NCBI GenBank assembly: GCA_006503535.1
Contig: QYRS01000004.1
Location: 434,001-498,000 of the forward strand
Reading direction: 5' to 3'
Length of the DNA: 64,000 nt
DNA from: Arthrinium phaeospermum
Lineage: Eukaryota > Ascomycota > Sordariomycetes > Amphisphaeriales > Apiosporaceae
In this document: positions 34,365 through 44,344 of the stretch, piece by piece
Layout: each line of letters begins with the position of its first letter
How positions within the stretch are numbered: position 1 is the stretch's first letter
Made by a program: the position numbers and the translations under genes
Notes under the pieces: generated by a model
Told to the model about the DNA's origin: nothing
Databases searched by the model: none
What the model saw: the letters and a program-made list of their open reading frames with translations, nothing else

Positions 34365-35858
34365 ATGTCGATATTCTCCAACCCAGACGAAGCCAACCTA
34401 GGGTCTCTAAACACCGAACCACTGCTCCCATGCCCGCCACTCCCCAACATTGTCGCCGAGTGGGCGGCGATACTACCGCTTGTGTGCCACCTCGCAGGCC
34501 AGCGAGATGATTATAAGACGACGGGGGACGTGGCGCTCATGGGACGGTTGTCGGTGGGAATTTTCCCGCGGCTCGGAACCTTCTCCGGCCTGGCCAGACT
34601 CTTGGACCGGTCGACCAAATACCTGGACTACGCCAGTACGAGGGGCGGTACGAGCCGCACGGTCTGGGATGTGAAGTGGGGGAGCGTCTTTCCCTGTGCG
34701 AACGGAGCTGCCTGTGCGGTGATTTCGGAGTATCTCTTGGTCAGGAGCAGGAGCCCTCCTCAGCGGATGCCAGAAAAGCTGCCACCGTCCCGTTCGGCGA
34801 CACCCATAACAAGCAGGACGGCGCCTTCTTCCCCAACATCCCCGCCGCCAGGACCGTCTTCTCGGCATGCGAGGACCACCGACGGCGATGAAAAATGTAT
34901 ACCGGAGGGAGGTTTCAAGATCAGGCCTGTGTTCAGCTCGTTTCGGAGCGGGCTGCAGATCTCAGGTTCAAAAGGGGAAGAGAAGGCAAAAGGAGACGAG
35001 GTCGTCCGCCGATGGCAAGTTCTTCATGTCTACCGCTTGTACCGGACGCCAGTGCGTCATTCCCTAGGCGATCGGATCAGCGCGATCCGTCTCTCGCTAC
35101 CGGGTCAGCTGGTATGCTTCGTCGTACTAATCGGCGTGGCGGTCGTGCTTGGCCTCTTCGGTTGTTTCGGATCGGCAGCACTCATTGCCTGCACTTCCGC
35201 ATCTGAGCTCGTGGCGATGCGCGTACCAATACGCCGTCCATCTACCTATCTCAAAAACATGGAGGCACACGACGCATGCATGCTGACTGCCCCGCACGAG
35301 AACGCGACGGAGTGGCACTTGTACGTTGGTGACAGGGGTATTGTCGACACGCTGCTCAACAAGCCCATGTTCGTGGTTCCCGAGGGGAGATCAGCCCACT
35401 TCGCAGCTAGGTGGTTCTGGTCCGCCAACCTGCTACAGCTCGCGGCCATGACCTTCGTGGCCGCGCAAAAAGGTTGGGACGGCGTGTTGATGCTGGCTCT
35501 CCTCGCCGTTCATTGGGCTCTTCGGTGGTCCTGGTCTGGCCATGATCTCGCTCGCGACTGGCTGGCGCGAGAGGGCGTTGACGCTGAAGTGCGAAGCTTC
35601 GAGTTCGGCGGGCGGTATGCCATGATGGGCGCCATCCAGCTGCTTGGCGGAAGCACGGCCTCGCGCTGGATGGACAATATCTTGGTTCCCCATCCTCGAC
35701 GAGAGGCCTGGCTCGGGCTTCTTAGGGGGGAAGAGCTGAAGGAAAGCCTCAGCAGTCATGATATAAGTTGGCTTGATTACATGTCCGAGGCATCTTTTGC
35801 GGCTGCGGAAGTGCTGAAAGGCGCGTTCAGCGTGGAGAAATGCCAGGCACCGGTATAA
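34365..35858 (+). CDS. Multi-pass membrane protein of unknown function
   Basis: A single-exon frame of 497 aa from the ATG at 34365; an upstream in-frame ATG at 34293 would add 24 residues. I do not recognise the family with confidence. A hydrophobic N-terminal stretch (AAILPLVCHLAG) and a Pro/Ser-rich variable loop (about residues 120-180) precede strong membrane segments near residues 250-285 (LVCFVVLIGVAVVLGLFGC) and 375-410 (LLQLAAMTFVAAQ, LMLALLAVHWAL). The acidic C-terminus is probably cytosolic. It stands alone between two arrays of the same motif, and the HET gene follows 2 kb downstream. Codon use is normal for the window, so it is probably a live gene. Confidence 0.65.
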   Translation: MSIFSNPDEANLGSLNTEPLLPCPPLPNIVAEWAAILPLVCHLAGQRDDYKTTGDVALMGRLSVGIFPRLGTFSGLARLLDRSTKYLDYASTRGGTSRTVWDVKWGSVFPCANGAACAVISEYLLVRSRSPPQRMPEKLPPSRSATPITSRTAPSSPTSPPPGPSSRHARTTDGDEKCIPEGGFKIRPVFSSFRSGLQISGSKGEEKAKGDEVVRRWQVLHVYRLYRTPVRHSLGDRISAIRLSLPGQLVCFVVLIGVAVVLGLFGCFGSAALIACTSASELVAMRVPIRRPSTYLKNMEAHDACMLTAPHENATEWHLYVGDRGIVDTLLNKPMFVVPEGRSAHFAARWFWSANLLQLAAMTFVAAQKGWDGVLMLALLAVHWALRWSWSGHDLARDWLAREGVDAEVRSFEFGGRYAMMGAIQLLGGSTASRWMDNILVPHPRREAWLGLLRGEELKESLSSHDISWLDYMSEASFAAAEVLKGAFSVEKCQAPV

Positions 35859-37804
35859 TCGATTACATGGATCTAGTTTTCACTGTACATTGGCATGGTT
35901 CATTTGCTGAAGGTATGGTTTCCATGAACATGCATTTCAGTATTATCATCATGGCAAATCCGCCTGTTCCGCCAGTCCTCCCAGCAGTTTCCAGTGAATG
36001 GATTCACTATCGTATGTAAGTACAGAGATCTGTGGAACTAAATGCCGCACCCCTGGAAAAACGGCTTAGCATGCTCTGTGCGACCACCCTTTAGGAAATC
36101 GCAAAACAGAGAGCCAGGAACTTTGAATGAACTTGATAGGCCAGCCGGCTCTTCTACCGGCAAGTTGGGGCTCCCGTGCAGAACCCCGCCCCTAGGCGCG
36201 GTACTTACTGTAAGTACGCCCCGCTTACCGCAAAACGTGGCGAGCATGAGCTAGGAATGGCCATTGTGGTAGCGGGCTGGGCCTCCCGAACGACCGAACC
36301 CACCTTGGGGACATACCCGAACCTATGAAGTTCGTCCCAATTCTTTGGCACCGTAGTTTTGGCTTTTCAAATGCGGCCGTGGCGCAGCAGGTAATGTTGC
36401 GGCCCTTGGACAGCTAAGCCGTAATTCCGTTGATAGACTATCGCATGGGTACGTACCTTCGACTCTTGGGGAATGAGTCCACCTTAGAGACAGTCCCGGC
36501 CTATGAAACTTGTCGAAATCCTTTGGTACCGTAGTTTTGGCTTTGGAAAGGACCTCGAGGGTACACTGAGGCTTGTGAGCTGCTAAGCCGTGGTTCATCA
36601 GCCTGCGGCTTGCGAAGGCCATCGCATGGGTTAGGTACCGTACGCAATCCATGGCAGAGACTAAACACCGCGGGGACATATCCGACCTGCGAAGTTCATT
36701 CAAATCCTTGAATGCTGTGATTTCCGATTGTTCAACTTTCTTTGGGAGATATGCAGTGTCAACTTCCATCAGCCCTTCTAAGCCGAGCTCTAGCTGTGTT
36801 TACTGCCTAAGGTATTACAAGCTTCGTCCTCTAAGGGAGGACCACACCACCGCTTGTGGTACCACGTAAGCGATTCTTGGTTTTGGGGTTTGATTTAGAC
36901 ATGCCGGCTGAGCACCATCTTGGATGCACTCGTAATGTTCTGGCCTATGAAATCTGTCCAAATATTTTCATTCCATAATTTCTGAAATCCGTAGTTCGCA
37001 TTTCGTACGTAGCTCAGAGATGGTGTCACATTCACCTGCTAAGCCGTAATCTAGCTCTTGCTCAGGAGCACCGCAGGTGTTGAGGGCTAACGAGCCCATG
37101 TACAGGCAGCGAGCACAATGAAGCCGCGGAGGCATAACAACAGCAAGGGAAAGAATACTATTCACAGTGAAGGGAGTCTTTGGCCTTCATGATCATGAGA
37201 GTTTCACAGCCAAGGGGCTGGGCCCCCATAGGGGCGTGCAACCTATGAAGTTGGATCAAATCCTTTGGCGCTGTATTTTCTATTATTGCTGGCAGGTGAG
37301 ATTCAAATTGCTGAGCCGTGATTTTGGCATCCCTGCGGCTTGGAGATGCAGGCCACGGGGCTGGCCTGCGGTTAAGCCTCAATTGTCACGCATCGCTCAA
37401 CTAGACCTGCCGGCTGACAAACAACACGTCGTTCCGGCCTATGAAATCCTTTCGAACTTTTCGACCTTGTAATTTTCGAATTGTCAAGTGACTCATCCGA
37501 TTTTATGCGGCTCTGCTACGCTGAGCCGTAATTTTAGGCCGCAGTGCGACTTGCAGTAGGAGGCCTTGGGCTCTACGATTCTCAGTCGGTTTCCACATCG
37601 AGTGGTTTCTCCATTGCTGAGCCGCAACCGGCTTTGGCGTGCCTAATCTGAGTAGTACGATGGATTGCTGGAAAGGCTCTGTTGTGGGTATGCAAAACCT
37701 CAATGAGTTCGTATCGATTGAAAGGGTGAAGACTTACGACTGAGCATGCACTCGGCGGGGATCTTGCTTTAAGTTCTGGCCGGTGCCTGCCGCTTTCTCA
37801 CAAC
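35859..37804. other. Gene-free region holding the right array
   Basis: No ORF with support. 35859-36060 looks like ordinary 3' sequence of the membrane-protein gene. From 36061 to the HET start the DNA is the repeat array, so the HET promoter lies inside it. Confidence 0.65.
36061..37746 (-). repeat. Right degenerate tandem array with core GCTAAGCCGTAA
   Basis: The reverse complement of the left core appears at 36413, 36582, 36777 (weak), 37038, 37310, 37520 and 37616. Single plus-strand copies lie at the ends (36061, and a variant near 37735). About 65-110 bp before each minus core up to 37520 is a second patch, CCTATGAAGTT-like followed by CAAATCCTTTGG-like and GTAGTTTTGGC-like, near 36325, 36500, 36685, 36950, 37230 and 37440. 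This defines at least six tandem units of about 175-280 bp. Confidence 0.85.
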
Positions 37805-39749
37805 ATGCGGCTCCTCAAGACCGACCACTATAAGTTGGTTGAAGCGAATGACTTGCCTATCCCTACCCCCGAGTACGCCATTCTTTCTCACACTTGGATA
37901 TCGCCAAAGGACGAAATTACCTACCAGGATTTCAAGCAGAGGAAAGGCGACATAGAAAATGACATCTTCAAGCAAAAGGGGTGGGCCAAGCTCCGAAAAT
38001 ATTGTGACCGCGCCGCCAGAGATGGCTGGGAATGGGCGTGGATGGACACTTGCTGCATCGACAAGACCAATCCCGCCGACACGCAAGAAGCAATCAATGC
38101 CATGTTTCGCTGGTACCAGAGCGCCGGCATCTGCTACGCCTACCTTGACGATGTGGACGCTAACGAGGCTCTGGGTCGTCCCGTCCCCGTGGGCTGCGAC
38201 CTGGACGACATCGCGGGCCGTGACAATGTCGCCGACCCCGCGAGCTCGTCGCACCTGGATCTCGCGCCCGATCTGATCAAGGCCAAGTGGTTCACTCGTG
38301 GTTGGACGCTTCAGGAACTGCTGGCGCCCCCGTATTTGGTCTTCGTCGACCGCGCATGGCGCCGTATCGGCACGCGCGAGAGCTGGTACGACGAGATCCG
38401 CGCAGCCAGCAAGATCGAGGCGCGCCATCTGACAAACTTCAGTCCGACCGACTTTACGGCCTGCTCCATTGCCATGCGCTTCTCCTGGGCGTCCCGCCGC
38501 CTGACGACCGTCGAGGAGGACGAAACTTATTCGCTCCTTGGGCTGTTCGGCATTAGCTTGCCGCTGATTTACGGCGAGGGGCGGTGGCGCGCCTTCAACC
38601 GGCTGCAGCGGGAGCTAATCACCGTCTATAACGACGACTCCATCTTCGCATGGAAGTTGGAGCCCCCGTCGTCCGTAAACAGGCACGTGACGGCGGCTGG
38701 GTCGCAGCCGCAGGAAGGTGAGGACTTGACCTACCCCCCATGCGACGATGAAGAAGTCACCCCTGTAATCTAACGACGTGCTGATAACTTTCGCAGCAAC
38801 CAATGAGCACGGGCGAGGCATCCTCGCGCCCTCCATCAGAGAGTACTGGGACGCGTCCAGCATCGAAGCCTTCAGTTTCGACAACAGCTTCTCCATGACG
38901 AACAAGGGCCTGGAGATTAACGCACAGCGCTGGCGACGTAAGGACGACACAAGTCGGTGTCTGATCCGCCTCAACTGCGGCCTCGGCGCCTTCCAGCGCC
39001 TCGCCATCCCGCTGCTCGAGTACGTGGACGGTACGTACGGCCGCATCAAGCTGGACGAGATCTACGATATGAGCACGATTCGGACCAACGAGTGGAAGGA
39101 GGTCTCTACTAAAGGGGCGGCGGTCATTCGCGCCAGTAACTACTCAAGCGTCCTCACGTCCTCGTCGGTCTTCACGCTGGACTATCCCAGCCAGATTAAC
39201 GTCGGCGACAAGTACTTTGTCGACTTTGATGCGTCGCACCCGCGACTCAGATCCTTGGACGGAAGCTTTTCCAGGCCAAGTCTAACGCCAAACGAGCTCA
39301 TGGTCGAGCCCAACCGGTTGGTCTTCATCAACATTCAATCGAGCAGCGGAGCATCCAGGTTCCAGCTGGATGTCGTCATCAATCTGGACGAAAGAAGCTT
39401 CCCTTCCGTCGGGGTCCTGGCACGAGGTCAGGGGACAAGGAAACGGCTGGGCAATCCACTGGATGAAACGATCTCGGGTATTTACGTGGGGATAGCGGAT
39501 GAAATGCATTTCAAGGTGGCGACCGCCCCAGCGTATCCGGCGATTGCCATCGATGAGGACGGAGGTGCCGTTGTCACTGTCGTTCTACTCCCCCGGCCCC
39601 GGAAGCATAGACCGACGCAGGGAGGGGCAAGCGAAGCGAATTCCGCTACGTCGAGAGAGTACGTGCTCAAGATCAGGGTGCAACAGGATGGCGATCATGA
39701 TCGGCCAGCCCCTGAACCATTCCTGAAGAGGAGAAGGACAGAATATTGA
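37805..39749 (+). CDS. HET-domain protein (heterokaryon incompatibility)
   Basis: About 621 aa from two exons, 37805-38717 and 38797-39749. The N-terminus is a canonical HET domain: YAILSHTWISPKDEITYQD near residue 24, WAWMDTCCIDKTNPAD near 78, a later AMFRWYQSAGICYAYLDDV, and WFTRGWTLQELLAP near 162. HET domains are cell-death-inducing modules in fungal allorecognition. The C-terminal half is beta-rich and of unknown role, with a basic end (KRRRTEY). It carries no NACHT or repeat domain, so it is a stand-alone HET protein. Its promoter lies inside the right repeat array. Confidence 0.9.
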
Positions 39750-40338
39750 TGACTATGCTCAATATGCCAGGCAAGATCTCGAGTGGGATATCAAAACTCT
39801 CAGCCTGCTTCCAGCACGTCGCACAACGTAGGCTGTATATTATCGCAGCCCCCAACGGCCTGGATAACGTTTCATCAATTGTGAGGGGCACTTGATTGGC
39901 AATGCGAACCTCTCGCAACATCAACATACATATCACAGCCCCCAAGAGACCCCAAGGCGATCTTGAGTGTCACTGCATCCAGCCGTAACACCTCAGTGGT
40001 CGCCAGACTACCCAAGGCCACCAATACCACTCGTCAAACAATATTGTTTGCTACGATCCGAAACACATAACGCTGAATATCAGGCACGCCTCGCTCAGTC
40101 TTCCCATGGCTTCGGTCCCGATCACTGTATGATATCGTGTGAGCGACGCCACAAGGCTGTGTGTGTCATCGTGTGGAAAGTGGACGGCTATAAAGATCGA
40201 GTTTCATCTCAAGCGTTTTTGGCAGCTTCTTTCACAACTCAAACACCCCGAACACTCCGACATCTACCATTCAGACAACTTTCTCAGACCCTCGGTATCG
40301 CACAAGTGTTCCATCAGCACTCGCACCTACAAAGCAAG
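39750..40338. promoter_or_regulatory. Duplicated block copy 2: promoter of secreted peptide 2
   Basis: Sequence from about 39826 (GGCTGTATATTATCGCAG) is related to 21700 onward. A TATA box is at 40189-40194. No gene seen. Confidence 0.55.
40189..40194 (+). promoter_or_regulatory. TATA box of secreted peptide gene 2
   Basis: CGGCTATAAAG lies 150 bp before the ATG, at the same place as in the paralogue at 22107. Confidence 0.6.
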
Positions 40339-40668
40339 ATGCGCTTCCAGACCCCTCTCCTCGTCATTGCCAGCCTGCTCTCCGTAGCCTCGGCTTGGCC
40401 CGCCCCCGACCCGTCCGGCGTCAGCTCTGATGCTGACCACGACTACGGCCAGAACAAGCGCAACAACCCCGTAGCACGTGCGGGCGGGGTCGTGCCCGTC
40501 GGTAAAGGAGGAGAACCCGTCTCCCATCCCCACCCCAAGCCACCGCAGGGCCCCGCGGGCCAGGGCGCTGGCAAAAACACCGGGGGCGGCGAGCGGCCAC
40601 ACGGAGGCGGTCACGCTCACGAGACTCGTACCGCGGCGGGGCCTCCTCGTTCGGCTCCTACGATGTAA
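40339..40668 (+). CDS. Small secreted Gly/Pro/His-rich peptide, paralogue of 22281
   Basis: A 109-aa product with the signal peptide MRFQTPLLVIASLLSVASA, nearly that of the 22281 gene. The mature part has a possible Kex2-type site (NKR near residue 36), GVVPVGKGG that echoes DAVGKGKGG in the paralogue, then a Gly/Pro/His-rich tail (GGGERPHGGGHAHE) with no cysteines and no CYPNCG repeats. UTR and flanks are conserved between the two while the mature peptide is not. Function unknown. A longer upstream frame exists, but the signal peptide and TATA position fix this start. Confidence 0.75.
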   Translation: MRFQTPLLVIASLLSVASAWPAPDPSGVSSDADHDYGQNKRNNPVARAGGVVPVGKGGEPVSHPHPKPPQGPAGQGAGKNTGGGERPHGGGHAHETRTAAGPPRSAPTM

Positions 40669-42001
40669 GGTACAAACTTAAGGCTCCGAAGGCTAGTCGG
40701 TAGCAAGGTTGCCATCCGGCGTGGGTCGAATGTATCGTTGGGACATGGTCCTTCTGACTGAGAATTGGGGTTGGATTGAGAAATAGGCATGCTGGTTCAT
40801 AGCTGGATTCTTTACCCGGAGGACATCTCTAGAATATGTCAAGATATCATACCATATAGTCACTCATTATACGAAATGGTATGCATTATCCAAGTGGTCT
40901 GCCACGAGCCCCACTCCTTATTGAAGTTGCCCTCCGCTGTAACTTATTGTCGCCTGAACTTGATTGACTTGTGGATGAGGGATCAGCGCCATTCGCTCTT
41001 TGAAGGCTTGAATTGACGGCTGAATTGATCTTGGGGCTTTCAATGGTCAAATGCGTGAGCTCAGGAAAGAGCTGGCGCAGCGTCATAGCGTTCGGAGTTG
41101 TCGTTTTCGTCTTGTGCCTATAGGTCTGGACACTACGCGCACGATACTCCAAGGCGCAGCGTGAGGCGGCCGAACGGGGAGAAGTATCGCCAGCACCGCC
41201 AGAACAGCCAGCGGCATCAATGCCTGCAGGCGGGCATAGTCATCAGGCGTAGTTGGACCGACGAGTGCGGCTTGATCGATATCATCATTCGTCGGCCTGA
41301 GCCAATTGTGAACATCTCGACTCTGCCGCAAGTTTTGCTCGTCGAACTAGCGCTTCTCGACCTGCAGCGAGTGATGAATGCTCTCCCGAACTTCTCCGAC
41401 TTGAATGCCGCAAGCTTTTCTTGGGTCGAGGTTTTGCTTGGTTCGCTGCTCTTCTTGTGCAACCCTGAGCCGGAGATGGACCAGTTTTACGCGAAAGCTA
41501 TTTCTGGCTATTTCAATCTTCTTTTTTTTTTGGATCTCCTGAGCCATCACTACTATCGCGTTCGCAGTCTGGCTGGGCCCCTTGGCGTACGACCGCTGGA
41601 ATAAACCATACCAAATGCATATGTACCTACTTGTTAGTCCACTTAATCCCAGGTAGGACAGTGAAGTAAACGAAATATGTAGATAAGTAGCCGTTCAGCT
41701 GGAATAATAACCTTCCGCCATGTTAGACTTCATCGATTTGTTCCTGCAGGGGCTAGCTGGGTCACCACGGCGTAGTTGTGAAGACGTCAAGTAAAAGGGG
41801 CTTTTGGGATGCAGAGGACATGCTTGTTTTTTAACTGGGGCCCGCCACAATGTCCCCGGAGTGGGGGTCCAGACCTAGCACCTATGTACGTAGAGTCGGT
41901 CCCATACGTACTTACTTCTTCCAACACAGAGTGCAAACAAATTCCATAATGCAATGGTCCAAACTATCTGACGACTGACTTGCAAAAAGCTACCTACCGA
42001 A
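40669..42001. other. Intergenic with NLR remnant
   Basis: Holds the duplicated 3' flank (about 40787-40890) and the dead NACHT-C2H2 fragment. The remainder, 41600-42001, shows no gene and is the promoter of the bZIP gene. Confidence 0.55.
41230..41550 (-). pseudogene. Remnant of a NACHT-C2H2 gene (relative of 23403-26845)
   Basis: 41260-41408 aligns with 26002-26150 inside the live gene. The minus-strand translation keeps EVRESIHHSLQVE, then a TAG stop where the live gene has CAG, then FDEQ and SRDVHNWLRPTNDDIDQ. The Walker A, NACHT and zinc-finger parts are absent. The fragment lies downstream of secreted peptide 2 exactly as the intact gene lies downstream of peptide 1. Confidence 0.8.
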
Positions 42002-42814
42002 ATGCCCAGAAAGGTTTGTTTTCACAGAGTACCGATTGTCATTTGGGGGGACAGCAGAATAACTGATAAGACGGTGAGGCCATAGGTCAGAGTGCCCGCG
42101 GACCGCGAGGCCAATCGCCAGAGCCAGCAACAGGCGCGCCAACGTCAGCGCGAGTATGTCGCCGGTCTGGAGAGGAGACTGGCAGAGCATGAGAGCCGGG
42201 GAGTCCAGGCCACGATTGAGATCCAGCGAGCTGCCCGCGCCGTCGCGGCAACGAATGAGAAGCTCCTCGCGTTGTTGAAGATCCACGGCGTACAGGAGGC
42301 CGAGATCGATGCTTTTCTTCGGGAGCCAGCCACGGGCGAGAAGGAGGCGGTCTCGAAAGCCTCGTGCGGTGTATCTCATCCCGCTGCGCCCGGCAGGCCT
42401 GGCTCGCTGCAGCCGGTGGTCTCGGCAGTTGAAGTGCCGACTGGTCAACGATCATCGGAAACGCACCCCTTGCCCGCTCCACAACATAGAGAAACTCCTT
42501 CGGTCAACCCTCCGAGATTGGCAGTTCAATCATTCCACGGGTCTCCTGGTTGTAATAGAGCGCCAGGAGAGACTGCAGGCTGCGAACAGAATGTCGCTGC
42601 TTCCCATGCCAGTCCGCGTACTAAGCCAGCACCGGACGAGCCTCACGAGCTACCCGGGCAGGAGACGTCTTGCGACGCAGCGGCCACTATCATCTCAGAA
42701 ATACACGGACTCGACGATGTGTCCAGGGCTCGATCGTTTCTCGGATGCACAACTCGCGGCCCGTGTTCCGTAAGAAATGTGCGCTTATTTGAGCTTATGG
42801 ATAGGCAGGACTGA
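42002..42814 (+). CDS. bZIP transcription factor
   Basis: About 246 aa from a 12-nt first exon (42002-42013, MPRK) and a second exon from 42086 to 42814. The basic region reads ADREANRQSQQQARQRQREY, with the Yap/AP-1-like spacing, then a short zipper (LERRLAEHESRG) and the helical extension found in one family of fungal bZIP proteins (ATIEIQRAARAVAATNEKLLAL). A C-terminal motif GCTTRGPCSVRNVRLFELMD is also typical of that family. It is convergent with the ACR3 arsenite exporter 132 bp away. In budding yeast the bZIP factor Yap8/Acr1 controls ACR3, so arsenic-responsive regulation is a reasonable but unproven inference. Confidence 0.8.
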
Positions 42815-42946
42815 GTAATACTGGCTGAGTTTGAGCATACGGTATGTGTGGAGTGAGTGGGTAGCAATGCAATTGAAAAGAAAAGAAATAAACCCCCCTC
42901 CAAGAAAGTCGGCCCAAACTGAAGATAATACCTGAGTCTGCCACAC

Positions 42947-44344
42947 TCACTTCCACTTATATCGCTCACCCACCAGCCTCACAACATAGACGAGGCCCAA
43001 CAGGACCGGCACCTCAATAAGCGGGCCGACGGTGGCCGCCAGCGCCTGATCGCTATCGGGACCAAACGTGGCGACGGCGACGGCAATAGCAAGCTCGAAG
43101 TTGTTGCTAGCCGCGGTGAAGCTCTGGGTGGCGGCGAGGGCGTAGCCGAACCCGAGCCGGTGGGCGACCCAGAGCGTGAAGGTGAAAATGACGACAAAGT
43201 ACACGACGAGCGGCGCCGCGACCCGGACGACGGAGACGACCTGGTGCACGACCTGGTGGCCCTGCGACGCGAACAGGACCAGGATGGTGTAGAGCAGCCC
43301 GACCAGCGACCAGGGGGCCGCGTACCGCAGGAACACGCGCTCGTACCAATCCGGGCCGGCGAGCGATCGTAGGGCGAAGCGGCTCAGCACCGCGGCGCCG
43401 AGCGGGATGCCCAGGAAGGCGGCGACGCTCGTGGCGACGACGGAGTAGGAGACGGAGTTGAGGCCGCTGGTGGTGTCGTGGCTGATGACGCGGATGAAGA
43501 GGACGGCTAGGGGCGCGAAGAGGACCATTTGCAGGATCGAGTTGACGGCGACCAGGATGGCGCAGTACTCGTTATCGCCGCCGGCGAGGCCGGTCCAGAT
43601 CAAGACCTATTTGCAGGTTTCGTGTTGGCGAGACGCCCGTATATGTAGGGTTGGAGTCGGAATCAAACGTACCATGGCGATACACCGTCCCAGTCCTACG
43701 AGGATCAGACCCGCGCGAAGCTCGCTCTTGTCGGGGAGAAACGCCCAAGCCAGTCCGAGCTACCATCACAGATATCAGCACCATCGTTTCGAGGCATTTC
43801 GCAGGAGAATAGGTTTATGTATCTTACCATCAGAAAAGGGGCGACGATCCAGTTCATGAATACGCTGAAGGCGATCTGTTTCCAGATGCCTCGGTGCGAC
43901 ATGATCTCGTGGAGGGACTCGTAGCGAACCTTGCAGAGGATGGGGTACATCATGACAAGCAGACCAACAGCTAGAACACTCCAAACAATCATCAGCATCA
44001 AAAACCAAACACGTATGTATTTTACACCATATATAAGTCTTATATCTTGTCGCATAGGGACACCTACCTATCGGGACTGAAACTCCGACAAACTTGCCCC
44101 TTTCCAATGCAGGGCCGGTCTGGGGGACGAAGTTGCCAAGGAGAACGCCAATGACCATGGCGAGGAAGATCCAGACTGCGAGAAAGCGGTCGAGTAGTCC
44201 CAGGGCTTTGAAGGCTGACACCTTTCGGACGTTGTTACGTTCGGGAGCCGTTGTCGATTCGGCTTGGTTTTCCACGGCTCCGGGCGAAGCGCAGTGCTTC
44301 TCGCTGCCGGCGGTGTCGGCATGATGCGGCTCTGGAGGTGTCAT
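42947..44344 (-). CDS. ACR3: ACR3 arsenite efflux transporter
   Basis: Plasma-membrane carrier that exports arsenite, member of the BART/ACR3 family. About 388 aa from four exons: 44344-44068, 43970-43828, 43759-43673 and 43606-42947. About ten hydrophobic segments are visible. GRCIAM keeps the conserved cysteine of the substrate path, and SFTAASNNFELAIAVAVA near the end is a family signature. The length matches the family (about 380-410 aa). The N-terminal about 60 residues are hydrophilic. The start at 44344 (MTPPEP) is preferred over one 32 codons upstream because the latter adds unrelated residues. Confidence 0.93.

Noticed and set aside
31655..37746. CRISPR-like reading of the repeated 12-bp core
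   Set aside because: Spacing is irregular, the core is short, the strand flips, and this is fungal nuclear DNA; it is not a CRISPR array.
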